Assembly (NCBI RefSeq): GCF_021730395.1
Contig: NC_069368.1
Span: 62,315,501 to 62,379,500 of the forward strand
Source: Mercenaria mercenaria
Taxonomy: Eukaryota > Mollusca > Bivalvia > Venerida > Veneridae
Length of the DNA stretch: 64,000 bases
Direction of reading: 5' to 3'
Positions 43,640 through 56,575 of this stretch are shown piece by piece. Every line of letters begins with the position of its first letter. Positions within the stretch are counted from its first letter, which is position 1. The notes under the pieces were generated by a model. It had not been told where the DNA came from, searched no databases, and saw only the letters and a list, made by a program, of their open reading frames with translations. Both the position numbers and the translations under genes were made by a program.

Positions 43640-44030
43640 GATAAACAGAATTTTTGTGCTCAATATGTCCTTTAACACTCGCTTCCGCTTCGTGTCGCAC
43701 TGACACAAAGCGCGTGCTTTTGTATGATCGATGACGTAGTCAATCCACTGTTGTGCGACACGTACATGGAAAATCAAGTTTTACTGCAGAAAAATCTACA
43801 GAATTTTCGACAGAAAAGTTTCGTCGTGGTTCCTTACACGGATGCCGCCATTTTATTTACGATATCATAAATATTTACGAGACCCCTGACCCTCTCGTAT
43901 CTTTACGAGGATTGTATGTAGAAGCTCACGATATCGTAGATACGATAATTTTCATAAGACACCTGTCAGACTTACGAGAACGTTGCGAGAGACTTACGAG
44001 AAAGATACGAGAACAATTTTCTTAAGTATG
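43640..44030. repeat. Element rich in TTACGAG motifs
   Basis: From about 43850 to 44020 the motif (T)TACGAG or CGTATC/CGATATC recurs roughly ten times, including 'cttacgagaacgttgcgag' and 'cttacgagaaagatacgaga'. Left of it 'tgtcgcactgacac' and 'tgtgcgacacgtac' are partly inverted. The 90-codon frame at 43753-44025 is a by-product. Possibly a decayed DNA transposon subterminal array. Confidence 0.4.
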
Positions 44031-45850
44031 TTGAAAAGACTGGCCCTAAGAAAGTGATATATGCGATGCGCTGCTGTGATAGAAAAAAGGATTATATAGA
44101 AGAAAAAAACACACACACACACATAAAAACATCAGTGTAAGAAACACGGTAACACTACATAATCAACATATCGGACAAGCAGACGATGCAATACTAGTAA
44201 GCAGACACATAGCAATGTGTTTCAAAAACTGTACTCTAAGCTGAGAGAAAATAATAAAGGAAGATGAAAGAAAATATTTCATCAAACTATTTAAACCTAA
44301 ATAATAAATAATAATTACTACATATATTAATATTTGCAGAATTCACTATTACTGAATTTATGCTCAATGATGCAAATGACCATTTTACAATACTTATTAT
44401 TGACATAAGCGATGTTATTGTTGATAAACTCGTTGCCAGACGACGACGTAATTAACATTCTCCTGAAGATCCATGTTAATGGTAAAACCGGTTTAGACTT
44501 TTAAGTTGTTATTTTACTCAACTAATGTATGTAATACCAGAACGCATTTCTTCAATTTTTTCCCGTTATAGTATCCGTATTGTTCAGCAACAGTGCATTA
44601 TATATATATATAATATTATACAATGTAAAGATGTACCCATTCCAGTTAGCAGACATATCGCGCAATGCGCTAAAGAATGCAACACAAAATACAAGATTTC
44701 TCCTATATACCGACCACCAGAAAATAACAGTACTCTACGAAGAATCAAAGAACACCACTTTATTAAATTGTTTCAACCATCACTTAACGCTCTAACATAA
44801 GACCTGCCAATAAATTAAATAAATAATTGTATAAAACATAAGCGGCGTCATTTCTAAGACGCAAGCGACATTAATGACGTCATGACGTCGACACCTAGAG
44901 ACAACGTCATTTATCTGAAGATCCCGCGTTGAACGGGTGAAACCGGTAATTTATTTCTTTGTTTTTATTGATTTTTAAATGTTTATAGACAATATTAAAA
45001 TGTAAAGACTTGAGCATCTTTCTCCACATCTTTTTTCCCCTATATATATATATATATCCTTTTTATACTGCTTCTAGGAAAATTTGATTTATTCAAATTT
45101 ATTTATATCAATTAAATAGTTTCAATATGGACAGCAAGTGTTATAAATATAAATATATAAAAAAGCATCATGATGAAAATGCCACATGTTCATATATAAT
45201 GTACATCAAAAGGACAATGTTTTTGCTTGTTTCATTACATGTTTTACTTGATTTATTTGTAGCTTTTGAGATAGAAATGTCAAAACATAGGACTATGTTT
45301 TACACTTAAAGTACGCAAACCCAAGATTTATTGATACGAGATAGTACACTTGCGCCTAACCATTCATTGCGTTACAGGTTTCTCTTTGATACATTGAAAA
45401 ATGGTCGAGATAAATAACAATTTATCACGGTGGTCTCATCTTCGCGGGAGATGGTGTACCGAAATACCAGAAACCATTTACAGATTATATCTTAATGGGC
45501 CGCTCATCCTTCGACTTCAATTGTGTTTACCAATTAGAAATGGACTTTTATGGTCATCTTGTTCGTGACGCGTATCAGTTAGTAACAGACTCTTATCAAA
45601 ATTATAATTATATCCTGGGTATGCTGACTGACATAACAAACGTTATCACCATTTCCCGTCGTAAATGTTTATAGCTTTAAGCTAGGTTTAAATAATAGCT
45701 TAAGGAGACTATATTGATTTTAGCGTGGAAAAAAGTAGATATCAGATTTTTTTTTGTTCTAATCAGTTGAAATCATATTATATTTCAATAACAAACAGAA
45801 CTCAGACAGTTATTTTTATTATTATATATATTATATGTTTGCCTTGATTG
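44031..45850. other. Unique DNA with two copies of a short repeat
   Basis: No gene supported. A short phrase, 'ctgaagatcc(a/c)(t/g)(c)gtt' followed by 'aaaccggt', occurs near 44462-44492 and 44915-44952, each after 'acgt(a/c)at' text; likely ends of a small element family. (AT)n at about 44600-44612. Confidence 0.35.
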
Positions 45851-46380
45851 AAAGATACAGTTTGCCTAAACAATTAAAGGTTATATAAAAGGTGAATATC
45901 ATTTTATAGGTAAAATAAGTGCATCAATAAAATACTGATATCATCAGAAGAATGTGCCCGAGAATGAAGGATTAGTAACTGAGACAGGCATATCTGAAAG
46001 ATACAAATTTCTCAAGCAATGTCGCATTTAAATACTTCTACTGAAGCGACTTATTTTTGTTCTGAAATTGCTGATCTGTATTCGGATTGTTCAGTCTATC
46101 AGGTTAGCCTGAAAAGCTGATCTCAAGACAGTTCTTCTTTTTCTTTAATTGATTGACATATATTCTTTGCGTAAACAAATAAACGTTTAACTATATAATA
46201 AAAGTGAATAACACTTTATATATTAAATAACTGCATCAACAAAATACTAACATTATCACACAATTCTGCCTTATAGATTGAGGATTTGAAACTGAGGCAG
46301 GCATATCTGGAAGTTATATATTTCTCAAGCAATGTTGAATTGATTTTTTTTCTATTGAGGCTGTGATTTTTGTTATCATG
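45841..46380. repeat. Tandem duplication, unit ~306 bp
   Basis: 45841-46080 and 46145-46380 are direct diverged copies. Shared blocks: 'tttgc(c/g)taaacaa', 'actgcatcaa(c/t)aaaatact', 'aactgag(a/g)caggcatatct' and 'tttctcaagcaatgt'. No coding sequence. Confidence 0.75.
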
Positions 46381-46389
46381 ACTTTGCAA

Positions 46390-49300
46390 AACGATATTGT
46401 AATTGACGTCTAGGCAAAGTAAGACGTTGACGAAGTTCTATCAACATGGCGCTCTAAATATCAACATATCCATTATATTGTCAGAGACTCCCACAATGTA
46501 ATAAATATGTGCATTTTGGTATTTCTTTTTGCGATTTCTGAATTTAAACTACTTTTGGAAAAGCGTTATATTCGATAAAAAGATTAAGAAAACACATGTA
46601 AAAGTGATCTCATTCTAAACAATTACTTTATTCCATAATAACTTTGCTGTGAAAAAGATAAAAGTCAGGGCTAGTAATAGACACTTTTGCATCAAATAAT
46701 AATATGATGACATAAAAATTAGTTCATTTAATAACATATGTTCATCAAATGAAAGTTTTTCAAGGTTGTCTAACTCTGACCAATTTCAGTACTTGTTTTC
46801 TAGTCAAAATCATATTCGTATACTAGCCAAAACCTGCTTTAATATTTTAAGACGAAGATATGAACATTTATATATTTAGTAGATAGGTTGGTTTTAAACT
46901 GTTTAGATTGCTAAACATGTTTATAAATACAATATTTAGTTTTTAAGTCTGTCGAGAGACAATTATTAATCTTTTATTGTAGATGAAATCATTTCTTAAT
47001 TATGTGCATATTTTTAAAAACGAAATAACCATTCACAGTTTTTAGTTTTATGTAAATTTCAGGCATAACTACACTCAGAAAATTATTATTATTCCTGAAT
47101 AATGATTGTCTCTAAACTTTTAGTTTTGTACATTTGTGTCAAGATATGGTGTAAGACTTGTTATTTTACATGGTAAACAGTCTCTTATAATTCAATTATT
47201 GAATGACATTGTACTTTTATGATAGGAATTGAATAAAATGTATAATGCAATGTAGTACAATGACGAGACTTTAATAAACGAATAAACTATAATAAAATTT
47301 AGTAAAAAAAGAAGGCTATCTACGTATGAACATAAGTACAGACTTATATTATTTCAAAACATTTAGTAATTTTCAATTCAACATATAGTTAATCAATATC
47401 CAGAGCCCTAGTTTCAAAAATTTACAACAAATTCATATATAATCAATGTATTAACCTGTTCAATATCATTTATCGGTAAAATGATTATATATGGATACCG
47501 TTTACTGTTCGAAAACATTTAAGATGCTTTATTTTTGTTTTTGGTTTACTATCAAATGGAATAGGAGTAGTTACAGACTATATCAACTTAAAAATTAATT
47601 ACAATTGATACTTCGGAACGTTAAATCAAGAGGAAACATTTAAAGAGCAGTTAACATGGCTATGAAACGATAAATAAATGTGACTATTGATAAAATCTAA
47701 AATTTGCAAAATATATCCGTGGTTTTTCGACAATATAATGTCAATGTTTCAAATGCGCTAAATGACTTTTGAAAGTAGGTACAAAATATGCTATTTATTA
47801 AAGTAGAAATCAACTAAAAATGAATTCAAAGAGCCTTCGGAAGCATTGCACCCTTTAAAATCCTATAACAAATATATAACAAATATATTTGATTGATATG
47901 TTTTCAAACTATACTTGAATTATTTTTGATAGTAGACCTCAACTGAACAAATGTTTTACAAATTCCATTAACATTGCTGGTGATAATGTCAAACGTGAAA
48001 GCACAATAAGATATCTCAGTTCATTTATAAATATAGACATAAGTAAGTGATAAACATATATTAATATGCCATACCATGTAGTTATTTTTTAGCTTTAATA
48101 TCGGCAAACATCAGATACAAATTGATACTTGTTCTACGTTTTGTCACAAATGTTACCCGATAATGTACGGAAAGATAACGTGATTACTGTACAATATAAG
48201 TTTTTTTGAAGTTCTGAAAGCAAGTTTAGGCCAGACAATAAACAATTACATTTATTTTTCTATTCGCTTGTTTCTTTTTTTTTTTTTTTTTTTTTTGCGT
48301 TTTTGGTATTATATTTTTTATCAATGGCTGGTCTTGAATTTTTTCAATGAAAAAAATACGGTTTACATTGACTTGCCAAAAAGGCAAGATCCCAATGAAT
48401 GATGCTTTATAGAGGGGGGTGTCCATGACTTTTCAGTTCGGATTGATAAGGATATCACGTTGGCAAAAAGGTCAAAGTCGGAGTTTGTAATAGTGTAATG
48501 AGGCTTTTGTATGTGCATTCGATAAACTGCTTTCAGGCTGTCCAGGTTGTTTCAAAATTGCTAACGCAATACACGGGCTAAGCGAAGAGAATCAAAATAT
48601 CATAAAAAATTAAGATCGATCTTTACTACAAGAATAAAACGGCTTATGTTTGATTATCTAATGTTGTTGATTAATCAATAGTTTTGTTGAGGCGGGGCGT
48701 TTTGCACTTTAAGTTTTGTGTTAAAGTTTCATTTACTCATACATAATTTTAATCATATAAATAACCGAGCGAGGGACCTAAATAATAAAGTTGTTCACAG
48801 TTAAAATTCAAACTTTAAATGTTCGACTTTAATCAAAATCTGATAAAGGTTCACATCGCTGAGAACCGGATGATACTCATTTTATACACACTCAGATCTA
48901 TGTAATCATTGCTGTAACAGAAGTCATTTGTTTTTGTTAAAATAATTTCAATTAAAAACTAAGTCACCAATATAAGCTATTTCTCTTGTTTTAAATACGA
49001 TAGTGCCATTTTTAAAATGCATACCGTGAAAAGCATGATAATAATATAATTTAAATGCTGCTTTTATTTCTTTTAAAACTAAACAGGTTACTCCCATTTT
49101 TCATTCAATGGATTTTGAATGAATCTACAATGTAATACTAATTTGTATCAGAATGGCTGCAAGCCAGATGTTACATACATAGTGTATCCTATTTAATAAC
49201 GAGAAATGGGGAATCGAACATATAATGAAATTGTCATTTTCTTTTTAAAGTCAAGTGGAAAAAGATCATTGTACAAATATTTATGTTTTTTAAAGACATT

Positions 49301-50690
49301 TGAAAGGATTTATAAAGTTTATGTTCAAACGCAAATTGCATTTTTTCTGTCACAATTCAGCTAAGTATTTACGACCTCTTTATAAAGGACAATACCCTGA
49401 TTACACAAACGGAAATGAGCACCTATCAAAGCAATTTATGAAACATATATATTGATTTACCTTTTGGTGGTGCTTGAATGTTTTATCAGTTTTGTTTGAA
49501 ATAGAACTTTTCAGATATATCACATTCCCTTCAATATCCCTCAACAAAAGCCTTTCAATACATATGCCTCTGAAATAGTGCCAAACTATTATGAATACAT
49601 CTAAAGTGATGTATTTGCTTGACATTATGAACAGGTAGTACAAAACTCCACAGCTTTAAATTGAGCAAGTCCTGGAATCAAGAAGTCGTGTAACTTATCT
49701 GTTTGTTGCTTGGTCATATGAGCAATACTTATTGGTATTGTTGTAATCAATATTCAAAGTAACGTATGTTTCAATCCATTTTTGGATATAGCTTAATGAT
49801 ATTACTACGAAATAACGAAATAAAGCACTTAACTAAAAAGGGGTTTTACAACTATGTCAAAAAGACATCAATGCACCACTGGCGTGTTCCAAACAAATGG
49901 TGCAGACTTTGTAATTATGTATAATATGCATCTATGCATGTATGATGAACTTATTCTGATACTGATGCCGTATGATGTACATTGGTGTTATAATGTGTCC
50001 TCTTATGTAGTTCTGAAACAAACGTTACCGAATTTAGATAAAGGTAGTTACAAGACTTAATGTTTTTACACAGTTCCATACCGAGGTATTCTATATGTAA
50101 ATATTCATTTATCTTTTTTTATTGTTAACATGAGGGTTCTGTTCCATTTTAAAGGATTAGATATAATATATAATGTAGCATTATTTGACAACCAAAGTAA
50201 ATAAGTAAATTATTGATTATTTCATGCATTAAATGATAAAACTAATTATAAGAAATATCACATGAATTTCTTTTTCACCATCCAAATCAGCGTTATCCCT
50301 ATGCAATGCTGAATTGTATTCATTAGACACCAACGTTTTTAAAATCGTCATTAAATTTTACTGACATGTTTCTCAGACAGACCGACATCCACCCTTAAAA
50401 GTTTCCTAAATGATAGTATACATCATGGTATAGCTCAACCTTTGTCTAATTTCTGGGTTACGACTTTCATTTTTTTTGGCCTTGGTCCACGGACCATTAT
50501 CCTTGTTTGCTGATTGTAGCGTAAAGGCTGCAAATTTCAAAATAACAGCTAATGTGATCATATTTATTTGGCAAAATATGATTGAAATCGTAAATTAAAT
50601 GTATAAACAATTAAAAAAAAATGTTACAAGAAATGTAGTTAACATTTTTTTTTCTTGAATTGACATTTTAACTATTGTTTATGGAGGAAG
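46390..50690. other. No gene seen
   Basis: Long AT-rich stretch, one poly-T tract (about 48273-48296). Short open frames show no domain or splice context I trust. Confidence 0.35.
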
Positions 50691-50692
50691 GT

Positions 50693-51232
50693 AACACAGC
50701 CACAGAGCCACGCACCCACACAGCAGGCCCACAACAGACGGGTTGCTTTAAACATCCAACAAGTTCATATTAAATTATGCTAAATATTGATGAAGGGGAA
50801 GGAAACGGCAAGGGGCGAAATTGCGTCGGTGGGAGGGGGGGGGGGGGGGGGGGGGGGGAATCCGAAGGGGAAAGTCGAACAAGGACGAACACACAAGGGA
50901 ATGCCATGTTCTTTAAAAACAGTCGCACAACAACGCAAACCACAACAGCGCAGACACTCATGTACCAATGATAAACACACAACTACGATCAACTAAATAA
51001 CATAGAAAAACAAGCAAGCAACACATAAGAAAACAGTAGGGCGCCGTTATAAACTCACAAGCATACAAACGCACCCACACACGTTGGAAAAAAAATCAAG
51101 TACCGTCTTGTGATTCGGCTGCCAAAACAAAGGGGAGTCACGAAAGCTTACTAAAAGTAATGGGGGAGGGGATGCAAAAAGTAGCGTAAATGCAAGGTAA
51201 AAGAGAGAGCAATATGGGGAGTGGGGCGGAGG
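50693..51232. repeat. Dispersed repeat family, copy 2 (match at 7443-7993)
   Basis: Same order of blocks as copy 1. Holds 24 consecutive G at 50835-50858 where copy 1 has 12. Four overlapping frames around this run on both strands are poly-G artefacts. It also has a ~25-bp extra piece near 50960-50990. Confidence 0.8.
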
Positions 51233-51494
51233 TAAAACAATTGATTTAGAAAATAAATATGTGTGACATTTGTAAAATCAGACCTAAGAGTACAGTCAAG
51301 GCAGAGTAATTCTGAAACGATTTTTATTTTTAAAAAACAAAATAAAAGGTAGACACACATTTATGACACAGCTCTGTAATAAGTGTAAAACGATTTAATG
51401 TAAATATTTTATATTTAAACACAGAAGGGCCAACAGCCATGATATAAGTGAACGCGAGTCAAAATTTTATCAGTTGATTCCAGTTTAATATGTG

Positions 51495-51797
51495 TCAGAA
51501 TCCCCAACTAACACACATAGATACTTGTGGTTTTCGAAACAGACCGCTTCTGGCAATTAAGTGATAGAAGAAATTTAATGAAAAAATACTTAAAACCTTA
51601 ATAATTGCAATATTGGTGACTTTTTCCTGCTCGGCTATTGTTCTTGTTTTCATGGGCTTAGACATAGGTGCATTTACGTAGTCATAGGGTTCATTTAAGG
51701 TTATAGATGTCTGCCTAAGCTGGCGCTTGGAGCCCTGAGTAATGTTGAACTTACCTATCATGAACAGAAAGTAAAACAGAATTAAAATGAATAAATT
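51495..51797 (-). CDS. Candidate exon: transmembrane segment plus cytoplasmic tail
   Basis: Minus strand, open for 100 codons from a possible acceptor (aaagtcttag) at 51798 to a stop at 51495. It begins NLFILILFYFLFMIGKF, a good single membrane span, then a polar tail with KRQLRQTSITLNEPYDYVNA and RTIAEQEKVTNIAII. YDYV is a plausible tyrosine-phosphorylation or SH2-type site. This looks like the C-terminus of a type I surface receptor. A GTAAGT donor at 51757 inside the frame is an alternative exon end. The acceptor is pyrimidine-poor and no upstream exon was joined with certainty. Confidence 0.4.
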   Translation of the reverse strand, partial: NLFILILFYFLFMIGKFNITQGSKRQLRQTSITLNEPYDYVNAPMSKPMKTRTIAEQEKVTNIAIIKVLSIFSLNFFYHLIARSGLFRKPQVSMCVSWGF

Positions 51798-51799
51798 CT

Positions 51800-53430
51800 A
51801 AGACTTTTTAGAATGCTAATAAAATCACAAATCCGATATGGATTTATTACTGGCATAAGTTTTTGTATGCATTACAATGTTTTAATAAATTCGAATTTGC
51901 AAGTTGTTGTTGCAAGACGTTGGCATTTTCATACATACTTGATTTATTTCAGTTAATTTATGTCTTGCTCCAAATTACAGTTCTAATTTCAAAGGTCATT
52001 CAGGTCATTCATATATCAAGATCAATCTGAAAGTAACTGATATAGGGCATTTAACTTAGATCTTATCAAGAGTAAATAGTTTTCTAATTTACATAGTCGT
52101 GGTCAGCGGGTTAGGAAATGTCATCTTTATGTGGAATAACAAAGTAAGATGACCATAACTTGTTGATAGTATCGATTTCATTAGTTCCAAACCCTGAATT
52201 ATACTCAAGTCACAATCAGTTTTATTAAATATAGTAGAAATCAATAGGCTATACACATGACAATAAAATATACATCATCCCAATGTTTCTTACCTTTTAC
52301 CAGGCAAAGGAATAAATTTGGTTTTCATTAAGAAAGGGGTAAATTCAGAAATAGACAAATTCGGCCTAACCTATCTTTGAAAATCAGATAAATCAAGCAT
52401 AAATATGTCCTTATCCATATTTCATTACTGTAATTACCTTTTGTTGCACCTTTGTCCCGTTTTCCGGGCGTTTTATCAAGCCTACCCAAACACACGTTTG
52501 ACGTCATTACGATTGATTTTATTTAACGTCATGTCGTTGTGCAAAACACGTATAGTCTTATCCATTTTATTTGTAGTTTGCGCATGAACTCTTAATATCC
52601 AAAGGACAAAGACTGTTATTCACATTGTTCTTGCTTTTAATTACATGTCAGTCGTATAACAATATGATTAGTCGCGAAAACATGTGACAGATTGACAATT
52701 CGAGAACCACTCATCAAAGTCTAATTATGACACTTTACCCGTGGCAAACATCAGTAAAGCTGAAATGGAAAGCGGAATATGATTTTTTCTACCATTTTCA
52801 GCAGCGATGTTCTCATAATCGTTCCCCGCATTTCTGAGGTCATTCAAATGTACATTGATTTTGTATTAGACCAAGGAATATTTTGGTATAAAAAATTATA
52901 TTTCTAAATTATTTTCCAGCAGGGTTGCAAACGCCAGTGCAATGTTACAGTGTATGTAATAAAAAAATTGTACATATTTTTTATCTTCATATGTGAGTGG
53001 GAGGGGGTGCAATGCTTAGAAAACATTATGATATGTAAGATATTTAGTGTGCGAGAAATGTAAAGAAAAAACAAATATTTGTAGTAGTCAAAATAAATAA
53101 ACAAAAGAAAAATGCACGATGGGTGGGTAGTATTATGAATACACTATCATAACACTTTGAGAATTAACTTAATGCAAAAAAAAGATAAAATAAAACATGG
53201 GGCGGTATGCGAGGGGTGGGGTTGAGGAGGGGAAATAGGTGACGTTATCAAAGCAACTGAGATATAAGTTAGAGAAGGGAATGTGTAGGTTTTTAATGAA
53301 TGGGGATGGGGTATAAATAGAGAAAAAGGTATAAGGAGACATGCAAACAAAAATACAAAAATGCGCCATTTGGTAAGGGCATGTGCAAGGGTGAACTATC
53401 AGGGTATTATCCCAAACTACCATGTGTAGG
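51800..53430. other. Weak exon hint, otherwise no gene
   Basis: On the minus strand, 52295-52373 has an acceptor (caaagatag), 26 open codons (VRPNLSISEFTPFLMKTKF...) and a strong donor (AAAAG|GTAAGA), but its phase does not fit the exon at 51495-51797. Everything else is AT-rich without signal. Confidence 0.25.
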
Positions 53431-53436
53431 TCAGGC

Positions 53437-53685
53437 CTCGTGTTCACAAAACATTTTCAGTCTCTTCAGTCAGAGTTTGATAATGAAACTTTGTTTGTCA
53501 TTTATATCTTAATAGAGTGTTTAAAACTAATTGTTAAGTTAATAACTATTTTCAAATGATTTTCCAGTATTGATAGTCAGTTTCAGTTGAAATTAAGTTT
53601 TTAGAGGTTTTTTTTAGAAAACTTGATATTGAGATTTTAAGCTCAAACTCAGCTGAGACGGAAAAATGTTTTGTGAACACGATTC
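53437..53685. mobile_element. MITE family C, copy 2 (249 bp)
   Basis: Inverted ends of about 40 bp with TCGTGTTCACAAAACATTTT at the left and its reverse at the right. CAGGC occurs at both flanks (53432-53436 and 53686-53690). End motif TCG.(T/A).TTCAC.AAA and flank match the MITE at 35233-35651. Confidence 0.8.
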
Positions 53686-53689
53686 CAGG

Positions 53690-55690
53690 CTAGCCAATCT
53701 TGAACACTGCGCGACATCAAATTAAAACAGAAATAAACCTTCTACGTATGTCCGGGAATAAAATGTAAGAAATCGCTATTATGATAATGTAGAGGATTTT
53801 GTTTCGTCCATTGTATGACTGTTCTAACTTCGTACCTCTTTAAAAACGAATTCACTATAATGACAATTATCATCATAAAAATAATCGTTCACTGCCTGTA
53901 GGTGAAGTCGGGAATATTCGGCTTAATGTATTAAGCAAACTACCAAAAGTACCTCCCGAGCCTACACCAAATGCAGTATTCTTTTTACTCCAAACCGACA
54001 TATTCACCAAAGAAGAAAAGAAACATTATAAGAGAATTTTAGAAAATAACAGAATAAACAACTGTCTTTTTTTTCTTTTTTTTTCCGGCGCTAGCGAAAA
54101 GACCGAGAAATATATAGTTACGATGTGCAAGAATTGGTAATATTGTAAATCGGAACATGGATATCTTGAATAACTTCAGCATTCCTTACATATTGACCGA
54201 AGACGGAAACAGAATTAAGACATATTAAAATTGTTCTTAGAAAGTGTAGATTAGTTACATATAAATAATACAAATCGCCAAAATTATATCGAAATTTTGC
54301 CTAAATAAAAATTAAATCCGTGTGGGTGTAAAAAAGATGATGTAAATATCTTCCGAACATAGCCTACCTTCCGTTGTGTCTGCGTGTGAACTTCGAGCAA
54401 TTCGTTGTATTCGTCTCTGTTTCAAAGATAAAAAATCTACAATAACAAATAGGAACCAGCATAGATCTATTAACATATTCAAATGTAAATTCATGTCAGA
54501 CAGTGGCAATAAAATATTTTTGTCTAGTTACTGTAGTAGTACTGTCTGTGCTGTTTTGTACTGGCTAGTTTGGTAGGAAATTACACCGTGCACCGGGAAT
54601 GTATAGTGCAGTCATTTCCTGTCGTTTTCTAAATACACAATTTCTTTCTACCTTATTTCGTGAATGTACACCTATATGTCACTGCTAAATAAACCTAAAA
54701 ATAGCAACCTGTTAATCTTAAAGAGGTCTTCAACATAATTGCCCAACATAGATCACATAGGTGTACTTGTCTACGCATAATTTGCAGATTTTGAAAAATG
54801 CAAAATAGTTATAGCAGAAGGATGTATTTCAAACTTGGCTAAACAGTAAATATTTATTGAGAGATAGATCTAGACATCCCATAACAAGCGAGACTAGAGC
54901 TAACTTCGATTTTTTTAGTTACAATTTAGACAGCAAATAAAAAACATCGTATTAAAATGGAATTTATATTACCAACGTTAGAATTATTTGCGACATTTAG
55001 GCAATTCAAAAACAAAACATTTTGTTCATTTTGCCGCATATTGTATTGATGGTGCGTAATATGCGAATGAGACAGTAGTTATTACGAAGTGATACTACGT
55101 CATCAAGTATACACGTCATGATGCTTGGTATCTTCCTGGAATAGTATACAATGTGCATGTATGAGAAGGAGAATGTTATCTCTTTACTTTGGGATGAATT
55201 ATGAAAATAAGAATTAAAATAAGTGCATTCAGAGCTTAACCGTTGCATGCTTATGAAACATACGATTTTGTCTCTATGTTTCATTAGTATGTTTCGAATT
55301 TCGCCTGAAATTCACAGAAGAAAAACAGATTCTGTTGATTGGAAATTAATGTCTACACTGTGACTGTGATTAACTTTGACGTGTAACTGTTGGATAAGGG
55401 AACTTGGAGCTTAAAGGAACTTACATCGCGTCATATTCATATAACTTGTAAGTACTGTAGACCTAATTTTATTGTTCTAAGTTTAGAGATTGACCATGAA
55501 TACTAATTTTCTGAAGTGGCAAGTCGATCAATTACCCTTTTAATGTCTTGATTGAAAGTAGATTTTATTTCCATTTAGGATAGACACAATCATAGAAGTT
55601 GACCATATTAGTAGATCTAAGCCCCTCAATTTTCAGAAGATTCTCACGTCAATTGTCGCTTGAACTACGAATGATTTCAGGCACCTTTCG
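53690..55690. other. One candidate exon, otherwise no gene
   Basis: See 54368-54436. The remainder is AT-rich unique DNA. Confidence 0.3.
54368..54436 (-). CDS. Candidate internal exon of an unrecognised gene
   Basis: Minus strand: a strong acceptor (ttcctatttgttattgtag) at 54437 and donor (GGAAG|GTAGGC) at 54368 bound a 69-nt exon. Two frames are open: FLSLKQRRIQRIARSSHADT and FFIFETETNTTNCSKFTRRH. Frame choice cannot be made without the neighbours. It may belong with the exon at 51495-51797. Confidence 0.3.
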
Positions 55691-55699
55691 TGTGAAAAT

Positions 55700-55865
55700 A
55701 GGCAACGGAAAAGTTCAATTTTCACCAAGAGCACAGGCCTCGACTACAAAAATATTACCACTGATACGGACGAAATATAATTGTTATTTAAAAAATACTT
55801 GCTATTTTGTGGTCGAGGCATGTGCTCTATTCGAAATTTCCGTTGAAATGTGGCAAAACCGGTGA
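55700..55865. repeat. Hairpin element with ~27-bp arms
   Basis: The left arm AGAGCACAGGCCTCGACTAC (about 55727) and, in reverse, AGAGCACATGCCTCGACCAC (ending about 55830) face each other across a ~50-bp AT-rich loop. The 88-codon frame across it is incidental. Confidence 0.7.
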
Positions 55866-56315
55866 AAATATCCCAAATCGCCGTTCAGTTCAAAATTACC
55901 CCTCGCAGTTTTCATACAAAAACTCAAAAGATTTCATCAGAATATCTAGCAAATAAGAGATGCATAGTTGAACATATAGAAAATATGGATTTTATCAAAA
56001 AGTGTTAAATTTTAGAATTCGTAATTTTCTTAGGCTGATTTCAAGCCTTCGTGGTCTTGGACCTTATATATATTCAATCGAAACTCAATACATGTACTAG
56101 TTTTGTTAATGTGTATGTTGTCATGACTTACGAAATTGGGTGTACTTTATTTTGGTTCTCTCTGTTATGTTTGAAGAACATATTACATTTAAATATTTAA
56201 AATGTATTACAATATGTGTTTTATTGAGATGCTGCCAAGTATTCTTCCTTTTGTGTTTTCAGTCACTGTATTGAATGGTGTATTTTAAACAAAATGCTTG
56301 TAACTGCTTGTAATA
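55866..56315. other. No gene seen
   Basis: AT-rich sequence without supported features. Confidence 0.3.
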
Positions 56316-56319
56316 AAAC

Positions 56320-56575
56320 AATAAGGGTCACGGGTTGGGAAGTTCGATCCCAGGCGGACTGTATGTTCCATATAACGGTTTGATCATGTACATCGTGTCA
56401 GAAATTATTCGTCCTCAACCTCTGATTCATATGGAGAAGTTGGCAGATACTTACGGAGAACAGGTTTGTACTATTGCAGAACAGAGGAACACTGGTTGAA
56501 TTAACTGCCCGCCGTTATATAACTGACATGCTGCTGAAAAACGGCGTTTAATCCCGAAACAAAGAAAAATAGCAT
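56320..56575 (+). mobile_element. tRNA-derived SINE, 5' partly decayed
   Basis: B-box-like 'gaagttcgatcccaggcgga' near 56339, then 'cctctgattcatatggagaa', 'ggagaacaggtttgtacta', 'ttaactgcccgccgttatat' and 'aaaaacggcgtttaatccc'. The body matches the reverse complement of 16249-16450 closely. Confidence 0.85.

Noticed and set aside
50770-50996. Four overlapping poly-G/poly-P frames
   Set aside because: All are products of the 24-base G run in a dispersed repeat.
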